Below, piece after piece: positions 15,055 through 24,940 of a stretch of 64,000 nt of DNA. The notes under the pieces were generated by a model, which searched no databases, was not told the origin of the DNA, and worked only from the letters and a program-made list of their open reading frames with translations. The stretch is from Azospirillaceae bacterium (lineage in GTDB: Bacteria; Pseudomonadota; Alphaproteobacteria; Azospirillales; Azospirillaceae). The DNA lies in NCBI GenBank assembly GCA_028283825.1, contig JAPWJW010000003.1:434001-498000 (forward strand). Reading direction: 5' to 3'. The position numbers and the translations under genes are program-made. The first letter of the stretch is position 1. Every line of letters begins with the position of its first letter.

Positions 15055-15972
15055 ATGGCTGAGATTACGGCTGCGCTCGTTAAGGAGCTGCGCGAGAAGA
15101 CCGGCGCCGGCATGATGGACTGCAAGAAGGCGCTGAACGAAGTCGCCGGCGACGTCGAAGGCGCCATCGACTGGCTGCGTAAGAAGGGCCTCGCCGCCGC
15201 CGCCAAGAAGGCCGGCCGCGTCGCCGCCGAGGGCCTGGTGGGCGTTTCCTCCGAGGGCACCGTCGGCGCCGCCGTCGAAATCAACGCCGAGACCGACTTC
15301 GTCGCCCGCAACGACCTGTTCCAGGCGCTGGTCAATGGCGTGACCAAGCTGGCGCTGGTCGATGCCGACGTCGAGTCCCTGAAGGGCCAGGCTTTCGGCA
15401 ACGGCCGCACCGTCGCGGAAGAGCTGACCCACCTGGTCGCCACCATCGGCGAGAACATGAACCTGCGCCGCGCCGCCCGCCTGTCGGTCACCGACGGCGT
15501 CGTCGCCACCTATGTCCACAACGCCCTGACCGGCGGCCTGGGCAAGATCGGCGTGCTGGTCGCCCTGGAGTCGACCGGCGACAAGGCCAAGCTGCAGGAA
15601 CTGGGTCGCCAGATCGCCATGCACATCGCCGCCGCCCGTCCGGAAGCCCTGGACATCGCCGACGTCGACACCGCCGCCCTGGATCGTGAGCGCAACGTCC
15701 TGGCCGACCAGGCCCGCGCCTCGGGCAAGGCCGAAGACATCATCGCCAAGATGGTGGAAGGCCGCCTGCGCAAGTACTACGAGGAAGTGGTGCTGCTGGA
15801 GCAGGTCTACGTCATCGACCAGGAAACCAAGATCCGCAAGGTCGTGGAAAACGCTGCCAAGACCGTCGGCGCCCCGGTGAAGCTGACGGGCTTCGTCCGC
15901 TTCGTGCTGGGCGACGGCATCGAGAAGGAAGAGAGCGATTTCGCGGCCGAAGTGGCCTCGATGGCGCGCTAA
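15055..15972 (+). CDS. tsf: Translation elongation factor Ts
   Basis: 305 residues from ATG 15055 ([20 protein letters not shown]), which has a good Shine-Dalgarno; the upstream frame is leader. The UBA-like N-terminal domain with MMDCKKAL, the TDFVARN motif that inserts into EF-Tu, and the two core repeats with a coiled coil near [10 protein letters not shown] are all present. EF-Ts exchanges GDP on EF-Tu. It follows rpsB after 272 bases holding hairpins and is followed by a strong hairpin at 16002. Confidence 0.98.
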   Translation: MAEITAALVKELREKTGAGMMDCKKALNEVAGDVEGAIDWLRKKGLAAAAKKAGRVAAEGLVGVSSEGTVGAAVEINAETDFVARNDLFQALVNGVTKLALVDADVESLKGQAFGNGRTVAEELTHLVATIGENMNLRRAARLSVTDGVVATYVHNALTGGLGKIGVLVALESTGDKAKLQELGRQIAMHIAAARPEALDIADVDTAALDRERNVLADQARASGKAEDIIAKMVEGRLRKYYEEVVLLEQVYVIDQETKIRKVVENAAKTVGAPVKLTGFVRFVLGDGIEKEESDFAAEVASMAR

Positions 15973-16001
15973 GCCTTCCGGCTGGTTCGTTTAAGGTGCC
16001 C

Positions 16002-16034
16002 GGCGCGTCCAGCGATGGACGCGCCGGTTTCTTG
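16002..16034 (+). terminator. Terminator hairpin after tsf
   Basis: Perfect 9-bp stem GGCGCGTCC/GGACGCGCC (16002-16010 with 16017-16025), 6-base loop, followed by ggtttcttgag, 29 bases after the tsf stop. The T-run is short, so termination may be partial. Confidence 0.65.
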
Positions 16035-16351
16035 AGTGCGGGGCGCTTTGCCAAGCGCGCCTTCCGGTCCGCCCGGTGTCATCTTCGTGGCAGGGGCGGG
16101 CGGCGATTTTTCCGACATTTCCTGATGCTAAAGTGGCCGCCGGCGCATCGCTCCGCGCCGCGCTATTCGTCTGCCTCGATTCCGGCCCGATTATCGGGTT
16201 CTCTCATGCCCGCTTCCGCAACGCCGCGCTTGGCGGCGGGGGCCGGTTTGCAGTAGAGCTAACCCGGATCTGACCCGGACACTCCTGGCTTCCCAATCCG
16301 GCCCCGGCCCTATCCGGCCGGGCCCATCATCTGGCGAGAGGACCTGACCCC
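16035..16351. other. Gene-free leader region of pyrH
   Basis: About 317 bases between the tsf terminator and pyrH, with no convincing reading frame. It holds a direct repeat acccgga (16262 and 16273) and a 7-bp hairpin CCCGGCC-ctatcc-GGCCGGG at 16303-16322, some 30 bases before the pyrH start. The pyrH promoter must lie here, but no clear boxes are visible. Confidence 0.4.
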
Positions 16352-17074
16352 GTGGCTGCCCGATACAAACGCGTTCTGTTGAAGATTTCGGGTGAGGCGC
16401 TGATGGGGGGCCGTGACTACGGCCTTGACCAGGATGTCGTCAATCGCGTCGCCAACGAAGTGAAGACCGTGTTGGCCATGGGCATCGAGGTTTGCCTGGT
16501 CATCGGCGGCGGCAACATCTTCCGCGGCGTCTCCGGCGCCGCGTCCGGCATGGAGCGCGCCACCGCCGACAACATGGGCATGCTGGCCACCGTCATGAAC
16601 GCCCTGGCGATGCAGAGCGCCCTGGAGCGCATCGGCGTGCCCACCCGGGTGCAGTCCGCCATCCCCATGGCCAGCGTGTGCGAGCCCTTCATCCGCCGCC
16701 GCGCCGTGCGTCACATGGAAAAGGGCCGGGTGGTGATTTTCGCCGCCGGCACCGGCAACCCCTTCTTCACCACCGACACGGCCGCGGCCCTGCGCGCCTC
16801 GGAAATGAATTGCGACGCCCTGCTGAAGGGCACCAAGGTGGACGGCGTCTACACCGCCGACCCCAAGAAGGATCCCACGGCCCAGCGGCTGGAGCGGCTG
16901 ACCTATCTGCATGTGTTGTCCAACGACCTTCAGGTCATGGACGCGACGGCGATTTCGCTGGCGCGTGAGAACAACATTCCTATCCTCGTCTTTTCCATCC
17001 ATGAGGAAAGCGCCTTCGCTGAAGTCATGGATGGAAGGGGCCATTTCACGATCATCACGGAAGAAGAGGCTTGA
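16352..17074 (+). CDS. pyrH: UMP kinase
   Basis: 240 residues, GTG start preceded by GCGAGAGGA. Bacterial UMP kinase of the amino-acid-kinase fold: [13 protein letters not shown] phosphate loop, [10 protein letters not shown], the [19 protein letters not shown] segment, [17 protein letters not shown] nucleotide-binding signature and [14 protein letters not shown]. It makes UDP for nucleotide and cell-wall precursor synthesis. Its stop sits 2 bases before the frr GTG, so the two are co-translated. Confidence 0.98.
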   Translation: MAARYKRVLLKISGEALMGGRDYGLDQDVVNRVANEVKTVLAMGIEVCLVIGGGNIFRGVSGAASGMERATADNMGMLATVMNALAMQSALERIGVPTRVQSAIPMASVCEPFIRRRAVRHMEKGRVVIFAAGTGNPFFTTDTAAALRASEMNCDALLKGTKVDGVYTADPKKDPTAQRLERLTYLHVLSNDLQVMDATAISLARENNIPILVFSIHEESAFAEVMDGRGHFTIITEEEA

Positions 17075-17076
17075 AC

Positions 17077-17634
17077 GTGGCCGCCCCCGATATTGATGGC
17101 ATCAGCCGGCGCATGGATGGCGCCATTGAGAGCCTGCGCAAGGATTTCGCCGGTCTGCGCACCGGCCGTGCATCGGCCAACCTGCTGGACCCGGTCCAGG
17201 TGGAGGCCTACGGCTCCACCATGCCCCTGAACCAGGTGGCGACGGTCAGCGTGCCGGAACCCCGCCTGATCATCGTGCAGGTTTGGGACCGCGGCATGAT
17301 CAAGGCCACGGACAAGGCCATCCGCGAAGCCGGCCTGGGCCTGAACCCGCAGGCCGATGGCAACACCATCCGCGTGCCCATCCCGGATCTGAACCAGGAG
17401 CGCCGCCAGGAACTGGTGAAGGTGGCCAAGCAGTATGCCGAACAGGCCCGCGTGGCCGTGCGCAACGTGCGTCGCGACGGCATGGACCATCTGAAGAAGT
17501 TGCAGAAGGACGGTGACCTGTCCGAGGACGAGCACAAGACGTGGTCGGACAAGGTGCAGACCCTGACCGACACGCACATCAAGAAGATCGATGAGGCGTT
17601 CGCGGCCAAGGAAAAGGACATCACCCAAATCTGA
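17077..17634 (+). CDS. frr: Ribosome recycling factor
   Basis: 185 residues from GTG 17077, preferred over an overlapping TTG at 17071 because AAGAGG lies 7 bases upstream. Domain I helices contain [20 protein letters not shown] and the C-terminal [11 protein letters not shown]...LSEDE motifs; domain II contains [14 protein letters not shown]. With EF-G it splits post-termination ribosomes. It is followed by a hairpin with a UUCG loop (17640). Confidence 0.98.
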   Translation: MAAPDIDGISRRMDGAIESLRKDFAGLRTGRASANLLDPVQVEAYGSTMPLNQVATVSVPEPRLIIVQVWDRGMIKATDKAIREAGLGLNPQADGNTIRVPIPDLNQERRQELVKVAKQYAEQARVAVRNVRRDGMDHLKKLQKDGDLSEDEHKTWSDKVQTLTDTHIKKIDEAFAAKEKDITQI

Positions 17635-17639
17635 GGTCC

Positions 17640-17661
17640 CGGCGCGCCTTCGGGCGCGCCG
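17640..17661 (+). terminator. UUCG-capped hairpin after frr
   Basis: Stem CGGCGCGCC/GGCGCGCCG closed by a TTCG tetraloop, 5 bases after the frr stop. The following bases (taaattccctt) are only weakly T-rich, so read-through into uppS is possible. Confidence 0.6.
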
Positions 17662-17706
17662 TAAATTCCCTTGTCGCCTTTGCCACGATTGTCTCCGAGA
17701 GTGTCC

Positions 17707-18444
17707 ATGTCCGGTGCAGCAGCGCCCCTGAACGACCGTCCGCCCACCCATATCGCCATCATCATGGATGGCAATGGACGCTGGGCGACGCGCCGGAGCC
17801 TGCCGCGCACCGCTGGCCACAAGAAGGGCGTCGAGGCGGTGCGGCGCGTGCTGGAAGCCGCGCGTGAGCTCGGCGTCTCCTACCTCACCCTGTTCAGCTT
17901 CTCGTCCGAGAACTGGAGCCGGCCGGAGGGGGAGGTCAGCGAGCTGATGCACCTGCTGCGCTTCTATCTGCGGGGCGAGATCGCCACCCTGCACAAGAAC
18001 GGCGTGCGGCTGCGCATCATCGGCGACCGGTCGCGGCTGGCGCCCGACATCGTCACCCTGATCGAGAACGCGGAAAACCTGACCGGCAACAACACCCGAC
18101 TGACGCTGGTGATGGCGCTCAGCTACGGGTCGCGGCAGGAAATCGCGTCGGCTGCCCGCCGCCTGGCGACGGAAGTGCAGGCCGGGCGCCTGACGCCGGA
18201 TCAGGTGACGGTGGAAAGCTTGGGCGCGTCGCTCTATACCCAGGACATCCCCGATCCGGACCTGGTGATCCGCACCAGCGGGGAAAAACGCATCAGCAAC
18301 TTCCTGCTGTGGCAGATGGCCTATGCGGAGCTGGTGTTCGTGGAAACGCTGTGGCCGGACTTTGGTCGCCAGGATCTGGATGACGCCATCCAGGAATTCC
18401 ATCGGCGCGACCGCCGGTATGGGGCAACGGTTGGAACGCGCTGA
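17707..18444 (+). CDS. uppS: Undecaprenyl diphosphate synthase (cis-prenyltransferase)
   Basis: 245 residues from ATG 17707, behind GAGAG; GTG 17701 is an alternative. The signatures are HIAIIMDGNGRWA (catalytic Asp), RTAGHKKGVE, LTLFSFSSENWSRP and the C-terminal DLVIRTSGEKRISNFLLWQ. It adds isopentenyl units to farnesyl diphosphate for the C55 carrier of peptidoglycan and O-antigen. The cdsA start lies inside its 3' end (18419), so the two are coupled. Confidence 0.97.
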   Translation: MSGAAAPLNDRPPTHIAIIMDGNGRWATRRSLPRTAGHKKGVEAVRRVLEAARELGVSYLTLFSFSSENWSRPEGEVSELMHLLRFYLRGEIATLHKNGVRLRIIGDRSRLAPDIVTLIENAENLTGNNTRLTLVMALSYGSRQEIASAARRLATEVQAGRLTPDQVTVESLGASLYTQDIPDPDLVIRTSGEKRISNFLLWQMAYAELVFVETLWPDFGRQDLDDAIQEFHRRDRRYGATVGTR

Positions 18445-19316
18445 AGGGCTGTTGGCCAGGCTACCGGCTGATCTCAAAACTCGAATTCTTTCCGCCCTGG
18501 TACTGGGGCCGCCGGTTCTGGTGGACCGTCTGGCTGGGCGGACCCGTCTTCCAGGTACTGCTGGTGGCCGTGGCGGTCATCGCCGGGCTGGAGTGGCTGC
18601 GCCTGGTGGTGCCGGGGCGCCAGCCCTGGGCCATCGCCATGGGCCTGCTGGCCGTCCTGGTGACCCTGAGCGGCGAGATCGTCGCCGGGCCGCTGTACGC
18701 CCTGGTGCTGCTGGCGGCGCAGACCGTCCTGCTGTGGTGGGCGGCGGCGGGCGGCAATGGCCGGGGTGCCGTGGAGACGGCCGGGGAAGGGGCGGTGGTC
18801 GGGCGCCTGCCGTCGCCGATTTATTTCGCGCTGATCGTGCCCTATGTGGGGGGCGGTTGCCTGGCGCTGGACTGGCTGCGCAACCGCGCCGGACCGGAGG
18901 CGCCCTGGCTGTTCCTGTTCCTGTTGCTGGCCATCTGGGCCACCGACATCGGCGCCTATGTCGCCGGCCGCGCCATCGGGGGGCCGAAGCTGGCGCCCCG
19001 CATAAGCCCGAAGAAGACCTGGGCCGGGCTTTTAGGCGGCATGGCGGCCGCGGCTTTGGTAGGGTTGGCCCTGGCGCCGCTGGCCACCGTCTCGTCGTTC
19101 GGGGCCGGCGCCCTGGTGGCGGCGGTGATCGCCGTGGTGGGGCAGGTCGGCGACCTGTTCGAATCGTATATGAAGCGCCGGTGCGACGTGAAGGACAGCG
19201 GCTCGCTGATCCCCGGGCACGGCGGATTGTTGGATCGTATTGATGGGTTGGTCATGGCGGCGCCGGTGTTCGCGCTGTTCCATGCCCTCATTGGGGAGAA
19301 TGGGTCATGGTGGTGA
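18419..19316 (+). CDS. cdsA: Phosphatidate cytidylyltransferase (frameshifted in this sequence)
   Basis: Begins [15 protein letters not shown] at ATG 18419, overlapping uppS, and runs in that frame to about 18524; it then continues in the next frame as [17 protein letters not shown] to the stop at 19316. Removing one G at 18523-18524 gives PPVLVTVWLGG and a normal protein of about 298 residues. Several membrane helices and the family signature [18 protein letters not shown], then DRID, are intact. The enzyme makes CDP-diacylglycerol. cdsA is normally essential, so a sequence error is likelier than a mutation. dxr overlaps the 3' end. Confidence 0.9.
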
Positions 19317-20518
19317 GTTCCCTGCAGGCTGTCGCGCCGGAGGCTGTTCCGGCGGCCGTGCCGGCCGCACGCACGGTGACCATCCTGGGCTCCACCGGAT
19401 CGGTGGGCTGCAACACGGTGGAACTGGTGGGGCGTTCGCCCGAGCTGTACCAGGTCGAGGCCCTGGTCGCCCGCAAGAACGTGGACCTGCTGGCCCGCCA
19501 GGCCAAGGAACTGCGCGCCAAGGCCGCCGTGGTGGCGGATGAGGCCTATTATCCCGCCCTGAAGGACGCGCTGGCCGGCACCGGCATCGAGGTTGCCGCC
19601 GGCGCGCAGGCCGTGGTGGATGCCGCGGCGCGGCCCGCCGACTGGGTGATGGCCGCCATCGTCGGTGCGGCGGGCATGGAGCCCACGCTGGCGGCCGCCC
19701 GTCGCGGCGCCATCGTGGCCTTCGCCAACAAGGAGGTGCTGGTCTGCGCCGGGTCGCTGATGATGGCCGAGGTGAAGCGCCACGGCGCCACCCTGCTGCC
19801 GGTGGACAGCGAGCACAGCGCCATCTTCCAGGTGTTCGACGCTGAACGCATCGCGGGCGTCAGCCGCCTGATCCTGACGGCGTCCGGCGGCCCCTTCCGC
19901 CGCAAGACGCGGGAAGAGATGGCGCGCGCCACGGTGAAGGAGGCGGTGGCCCATCCGACCTGGGACATGGGCGCCAAGATCTCGGTCGACAGCGCCACCA
20001 TGATGAACAAAGGGCTGGAGATCATCGAGGCCCACCACCTGTTCGCCATGCCCGAGGACAAGATCGACGTGCTGGTCCATCCGCAGTCGGTGGTGCATAG
20101 TCTGGTGGAGTATGTCGATGGCTCCGTCCTGGCGCAGCTGGGCACGCCCGACATGCGCACACCCATCGCCGTGGCCCTGGGCTGGCCACACCGCATCGGC
20201 ACGCCGGGGGAGCGGCTGGACCTGGTGACGGCCGGCAGCCTGGAATTCTTCGCACCCGATCCGGAAAAGTTTCCGGCCCTGCGTTTGGCGCGCGAGGCCA
20301 TGCGCGCCGGTGGCTGCACCGCCACCGTTCTGAACGCCGCCAATGAGATCGCGGTCGCCGCCTTCCTGGAGGGGCGCATCGGTTTCCTGGATATCGAGCG
20401 CATTGTGGAGCACGCGATGACGACCGTGCCCCATTCACGCCTTAATTCACTGGACGATGTGCGCGAAGTCGATACCGTGGCACGACGTGTTGCCGCCGAA
20501 GCGATAAAGACGCGATAG
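19307..20518 (+). CDS. dxr: 1-deoxy-D-xylulose 5-phosphate reductoisomerase
   Basis: 403 residues; ATG 19307 lies within the end of cdsA, indicating coupling. The NADPH-binding [13 protein letters not shown] is at about residues 28-40, [11 protein letters not shown] and [11 protein letters not shown] form the metal/substrate site, LTASGGPFR is the flexible-loop region, and [21 protein letters not shown] is the catalytic core. It commits to the MEP isoprenoid pathway, feeding IPP to UppS upstream in the same cluster. Confidence 0.98.
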   Translation: MVVSSLQAVAPEAVPAAVPAARTVTILGSTGSVGCNTVELVGRSPELYQVEALVARKNVDLLARQAKELRAKAAVVADEAYYPALKDALAGTGIEVAAGAQAVVDAAARPADWVMAAIVGAAGMEPTLAAARRGAIVAFANKEVLVCAGSLMMAEVKRHGATLLPVDSEHSAIFQVFDAERIAGVSRLILTASGGPFRRKTREEMARATVKEAVAHPTWDMGAKISVDSATMMNKGLEIIEAHHLFAMPEDKIDVLVHPQSVVHSLVEYVDGSVLAQLGTPDMRTPIAVALGWPHRIGTPGERLDLVTAGSLEFFAPDPEKFPALRLAREAMRAGGCTATVLNAANEIAVAAFLEGRIGFLDIERIVEHAMTTVPHSRLNSLDDVREVDTVARRVAAEAIKTR

Positions 20519-20705
20519 GAAACGGGGGTCCCGGCCGTTCAAGGATGGACCGGGCCTGCCGGCCAGATCGCGAAGGCGCTAGCGGTGACGTTTTGTTCAT
20601 CACCACGGACCATCATCGCGATCGGGCGAACAGGCCTTCTTCATGCGGCGCGCGACCGTTTCCCCCCGGGGCTGGGGGGACGGGACGCCAAGGAGGAGGG
20701 TGTTA

Positions 20706-21863
20706 TTGGAGTTTTGGGACATGCATCAGATCGTGAATTCCGTGGGGACCTACGGGGGCACCTTCCTTCTGGTTCTGACCGTCCTCGTGTTCGTGCATGA
20801 GTTCGGTCACTACTACGTCGCCCGCCGCAACGGCGTGCGGGTGGAAGTGTTCTCCATCGGGTTCGGCCCGGAAATCTGGGGCTTCAACGACCGCGCCGGT
20901 ACGCGCTGGAAGTTCAGCATCATCCCGCTGGGCGGGTACGTGAAGATGTTCGGCGACGCCGATGCGACCAGCCGGCCGGGCCAGGAGGTCCGCCAGATGA
21001 CGCCGGAAGAGCGCGACGTGTCCTTCTTCCACAAGCGCGTGGGCCAACGGGCCGCCATCGTGGCGGCGGGGCCGGCGGCGAATTTCCTGTTCGCCATCGT
21101 CGTCCTGTCGCTGCTGTTCATGTTCTACGGCCAGCCCTTTACCCCCGCCACCATCCAGCAGGTGGTGCCCGACAGCGCCGCGGCCCAGGCCGGCGTGCAG
21201 GCGGGCGACCGGGTGGTGGAGATGGGTGGCCACACCATTGATCGGTTCGAGGACCTGATGCAGGTGGTGGCGATGAACCCCGGCGTCGAGCTGGACGTTA
21301 AGGTTGTGCGCGACAATGCGCCGCTCGACCTTAAGGTCACGCCCCGGGCCGTTGAATCCGAGGATCGCTTCGGCAACAAGCACCGGATCGGCCAGTTGGG
21401 CGTGATCCGCGGCCAGGACGAATACCACCGGCGCGACCCGCTGACGGCGGTGTGGCAGGCCGGCCGGGAGACCTGGACGCTGGTGTCGGGCACGCTGGAG
21501 GCCGTGGGGCAGATGATTGCCGGCACCCGCGGCACGGAAGAATTGGGGGGCCCGCTCAGGATCGCCCAGATGTCGGGACAAGTGGCGCAGAGCGGTCTGG
21601 TCCCCATCATCTGGTTCATGACGATCCTGTCGGTGAACCTGGGTTTGATCAATTTGTTCCCCGTTCCCATGCTGGATGGGGGGCATCTGATGTACTACGG
21701 GCTTGAGGCTTTACGGGGTCGTCCCCTGGGCGAGCGCGCTCAGGAATATGGTTTCCGGATTGGCCTGGCTTTGGTACTTAGTCTCATGATTTTTGCCACG
21801 TGGAATGATCTGATCCACTTCGGTGTGGATGGTCTCGTTAAGTCGCTGATTTCCAAAGTTTGA
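20706..21863 (+). CDS. rseP: Site-2 zinc metalloprotease RseP
   Basis: 385 residues from TTG 20706, chosen because AGGAGGAGGG lies 5 bases upstream; ATG 20721 is the alternative. It has the zinc motif HEFGH in the first membrane helix, RRNGVRVEVFSIGFGPE, one central PDZ domain (QQVVPDSAAAQAGVQAGDRV) and the second catalytic motif MLDGGHLMYYGLEALRG near the C-terminus. RseP cleaves anti-sigma factors and signal-peptide remnants within the inner membrane. It sits in the usual dxr-rseP-bamA order. Confidence 0.95.
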   Translation: MEFWDMHQIVNSVGTYGGTFLLVLTVLVFVHEFGHYYVARRNGVRVEVFSIGFGPEIWGFNDRAGTRWKFSIIPLGGYVKMFGDADATSRPGQEVRQMTPEERDVSFFHKRVGQRAAIVAAGPAANFLFAIVVLSLLFMFYGQPFTPATIQQVVPDSAAAQAGVQAGDRVVEMGGHTIDRFEDLMQVVAMNPGVELDVKVVRDNAPLDLKVTPRAVESEDRFGNKHRIGQLGVIRGQDEYHRRDPLTAVWQAGRETWTLVSGTLEAVGQMIAGTRGTEELGGPLRIAQMSGQVAQSGLVPIIWFMTILSVNLGLINLFPVPMLDGGHLMYYGLEALRGRPLGERAQEYGFRIGLALVLSLMIFATWNDLIHFGVDGLVKSLISKV

Positions 21864-21876
21864 CCGGGGGAAATAA

Positions 21877-24207
21877 TTGGGTTCGGTTTCGAGAGTAGCG
21901 GCGCTGTGCCTGGTTATCGCCGGCACCACCGCAACGTCAGCTGTCGCTCTTTCGTCCGGTGCCTGGGCTCAGGAGACCCTGTCCGGTGGCATTATCCGCG
22001 ACATTCGTGTCGAGGGCACCCAGCGTATTGAGCAGGCCACGGTCCGCTCATACCTGACGGTGTCGCAGGGTGATGCCTTCAACGCGGACAAGATCGATGA
22101 ATCGCTCAAGGCCCTGTTCGGCACGGGCCTGTTCGCCGACGTGACCCTGCGCCGTGACGGCGACACCCTGGTGGTGAACGTGGTTGAAAACCCGATCATC
22201 AACCGCGTGGTGTTCGAAGGGAACAAGCGCGTCAAGACCGAGGATCTGCAGTCGGAAGTGCAGCTGCGCTCCCGCCTGGTGTTCACCCGGTCGCGTGTGC
22301 AGCAGGACGTGCAGCGCATGCTGGACGTCTACCGCCGCAACGGCCGCTTCGCGGCGCGCATCGAGCCCAAGATCGTCCAGCTGGAACAGAACCGCGTCGA
22401 TCTGGTCTTCGAAATCGATGAAGGGCCGCTGACGGGCGTTCAGCTGATCAGCTTCATCAACAACAACGTCTATGACGACAGCGAACTGCGTGACGTCATG
22501 GTGACGAAGGAATCGCGTTGGTGGCGCTTCCTGTCCAGCGACGACACCTACGATCCCGATCGCCTGGCCTATGACAAGGAACAGATCCGCCGCTTCTACT
22601 TCCGCAACGGCTATCCCGATTTCCGCGTGATGTCGTCGGTGGCGGAACTGACGCCGGACCGTGAGAAGTTCTTCATCACCATGGCCCTGGACGAGGGCAA
22701 GCGGTACAAGTTCGGCAAGATCGAACTGACCAGCGCCATCAAGGACATCAATCTCGAGCCCCTGCGCGAGGTGATCGAGACCAAGGAAGGCGAGTGGTTC
22801 AACGCCGACAAGATCGAAAGCACGATCAACAAGCTGCAGGACAAGCTGGGTGACCAGCAGTACGCCTTCGTGCAGGTGGATCCCAATGAGGAACGCCACC
22901 CCGACACGCAGACCGTCGACCTGCACTTTGAGATCAGCCCCAGCCCGCGCGTGTTCGTGGAGCGCATCGACATCAACGGCAACCTCATCACCCTGGACAA
23001 GGTGGTGCGGCGTGAGCTGCTGCTGGCCGAAGGCGACCCCTTCAACGCGTCCAAGGTCAAGCGCTCCGAACAGCGCGTGAAGGATCTGGGCTTCTTCGAC
23101 GACGTGAAGATCAAGCCGAGCGAGGGCAGCACGCCGGACCAGGCGGTGCTGACGGTCGACCTTAGCGAGCAGAGCACCGGTGAAATCCAGGTCGGCCTGG
23201 GTTACTCCACCACCGAAGGTGCTTTGATCGACTTCTCCATCCGCCAGCGCAATTTCCTGGGTACGGGCCAAGACATCCGTTTCTCGACGATGTGGTCCTA
23301 CTACTCCAAGGAATTCACCGTCTCCTACACCGATCCCTATTTCATGAACCGGGATCTGGCCGCGGGCGTGGACTTGTTCCGGACCGACCGTAACGCCAAC
23401 ACGACGGAAGAGTCCTACAGCTACGACATGTCCAGCACGGGTATCGATTTCCGTGCCGGCTTCCCGATTTCCGACCGCCTGCGCGAGTTGGTGACCTATA
23501 CCCTGGCTCACACCAACATCAGCGACATCACCTACGACACCACCCGTTTCGTGCAGGAGCAGGTGGGTGCGACGACGACCTCGTCCATCCAGTCGGCCTT
23601 GACCTTCGACGCGCGTGACAGCCGCCTGAAGCCCACCTCGGGCTACTACTTCACCATCACCAACCAGGTGGCGGGCCTGGGCGGCAGCGTGCACTTCCTG
23701 CGCAACCGTCTGACCTCGGGCATTTACTTCCCGGTCTTCAGCGACGTGGTGCTGAAGTTCGAAGGCGAAGTGGGCTACATCCTGGGCCTGGGCGGCGAGT
23801 TCGTGCGCATTCAGGACCGTTTCTTCCTGGGCGGCGACACGTTGCGCGGCTTCCAGGTGGCCGGTGTCGGCCCGCGCGCCTTCTCGTCCGACGGCGCCAA
23901 CGACGCCCTGGGCGGCAAGCGCATGTTCCGCGGCACGGCCGAGTTGACCTTCCCGCTGGGCCTGCCGGAGGAAATGGGCGTGGACTTCCACGTCTTCACC
24001 GACATGGGCAGCCTGGACCAGAGCGGTGAAGTGCCGGTGGCCGGCGACGATTTCCACGATGAGTTCAAGCTGCGCGCCTCCAGCGGCGTTGGCGTGTCGT
24101 GGAAGTCGCCCTTCGGTCCCATCCGTATCGATCTGGCGTACCCGTGGCTGAAGACCAGCTACGACCGTATCCAGCAGTTCCGCTTCAGCTTCGGTTCACA
24201 GTTCTAA
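21877..24207 (+). CDS. bamA: Outer-membrane protein assembly factor BamA
   Basis: 776 residues, TTG start at 21877 behind GGGGGAAA. The signal peptide is cleaved near residue 31 (SSGAWA-QE). Five POTRA domains follow (IRVEGTQRIEQATVRSYL first, VERIDINGNLITLDKVVRREL last), then a 16-strand Omp85 barrel with the lid-lock GGDTLRGFQVAGVGPR and the terminal FRFSFGSQF, whose final Phe is the outer-membrane signal. It inserts beta-barrel proteins. The gene for the chaperone Skp follows after 21 bases. Confidence 0.98.
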   Translation: MGSVSRVAALCLVIAGTTATSAVALSSGAWAQETLSGGIIRDIRVEGTQRIEQATVRSYLTVSQGDAFNADKIDESLKALFGTGLFADVTLRRDGDTLVVNVVENPIINRVVFEGNKRVKTEDLQSEVQLRSRLVFTRSRVQQDVQRMLDVYRRNGRFAARIEPKIVQLEQNRVDLVFEIDEGPLTGVQLISFINNNVYDDSELRDVMVTKESRWWRFLSSDDTYDPDRLAYDKEQIRRFYFRNGYPDFRVMSSVAELTPDREKFFITMALDEGKRYKFGKIELTSAIKDINLEPLREVIETKEGEWFNADKIESTINKLQDKLGDQQYAFVQVDPNEERHPDTQTVDLHFEISPSPRVFVERIDINGNLITLDKVVRRELLLAEGDPFNASKVKRSEQRVKDLGFFDDVKIKPSEGSTPDQAVLTVDLSEQSTGEIQVGLGYSTTEGALIDFSIRQRNFLGTGQDIRFSTMWSYYSKEFTVSYTDPYFMNRDLAAGVDLFRTDRNANTTEESYSYDMSSTGIDFRAGFPISDRLRELVTYTLAHTNISDITYDTTRFVQEQVGATTTSSIQSALTFDARDSRLKPTSGYYFTITNQVAGLGGSVHFLRNRLTSGIYFPVFSDVVLKFEGEVGYILGLGGEFVRIQDRFFLGGDTLRGFQVAGVGPRAFSSDGANDALGGKRMFRGTAELTFPLGLPEEMGVDFHVFTDMGSLDQSGEVPVAGDDFHDEFKLRASSGVGVSWKSPFGPIRIDLAYPWLKTSYDRIQQFRFSFGSQF

Positions 24208-24228
24208 GCGGGGAAGGACAAGGACCAG

Positions 24229-24885
24229 ATGGCGTCCGGACGCCGCCTCTCAACACTTCCAGTCCCACACCTTCGTGCGAGGGCCGCCCTGGCGGCCCTC
24301 GTTCTTGGTTTTGGGGTTTCCGTTTTCACCGCACCCTGCGCCCAAGCCGCGGCGCCCAAGGCGTCGCCGTCCAAGCCGGCGGCCCCGGCCGCCGACGCCC
24401 AGCCTGCGAAGGGCGTCACCAGCATCGCCGTGGTCGATGTGCAGTTCCTGCTGGAAAAATGCTCCGCCATGCAGAGCGTGAAACAGCAGGACGCGATCCA
24501 GACCCAGAAATTCCAGGCGGAATTGTCACAGCAGGAACAGATGCTGCGGCAGGCGGAAAAGGATCTGGCCAGCCAGCGCACCAAGCTGGGGCAGGAGGAC
24601 TTCGACGCCAAGCGCAAGGATTTCGAACAGCAGGTGGCCGAGGTGCAGCGCCGCACCCAGGAACGCCGCCGCCAGCTGGACAACGCCTTCGCCGCCGCCA
24701 GTGCCCAGTTGCGCGACAGCATGGTGCATGTGGTGGGCGATGTGGCGCGGGAGAATGGCTACACCCTGGTCATTCCCCGGTCGAACATCATCTATATGGC
24801 GGATGACGGGTTGGACATCACCAACACCGTCCTGTTGCGTTTGAACGCAACTTTACCGCAGATAACGGTCAATATTCCCGATTGA
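24229..24885 (+). CDS. skp: OmpH/Skp-family periplasmic chaperone
   Basis: 218 residues with a signal peptide (cleavage near CAQA-AAPK, about residue 40), an Ala/Pro-rich linker, then the OmpH fold: TSIAVVDVQFLLEKC, a long charged coiled coil (about residues 85-165; QQEQMLRQAEKDLASQR, KRKDFEQQVAEVQRR) and the closing GYTLVIPRSNIIYM. Skp trimers hold unfolded outer-membrane proteins for BamA, whose gene is directly upstream. Confidence 0.95.
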   Translation: MASGRRLSTLPVPHLRARAALAALVLGFGVSVFTAPCAQAAAPKASPSKPAAPAADAQPAKGVTSIAVVDVQFLLEKCSAMQSVKQQDAIQTQKFQAELSQQEQMLRQAEKDLASQRTKLGQEDFDAKRKDFEQQVAEVQRRTQERRRQLDNAFAAASAQLRDSMVHVVGDVARENGYTLVIPRSNIIYMADDGLDITNTVLLRLNATLPQITVNIPD

Positions 24886-24940
24886 TCCTTGCCCCGGGCG
24901 GTACGCCCGGGCGACCGCTGCCTGCTGAAAGGTGCCTTCC

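Noticed and set aside
18464-18563. A separate short gene upstream of cdsA in frame with its 3' part
   Set aside because: No start codon fits, and the residues on both sides of the break together make one normal CdsA N-terminus.
22048-24057. Long leftward frame (669 codons) opposite bamA
   Set aside because: A shadow of a highly expressed core gene; its His/Ala/Val-rich translation resembles no family.
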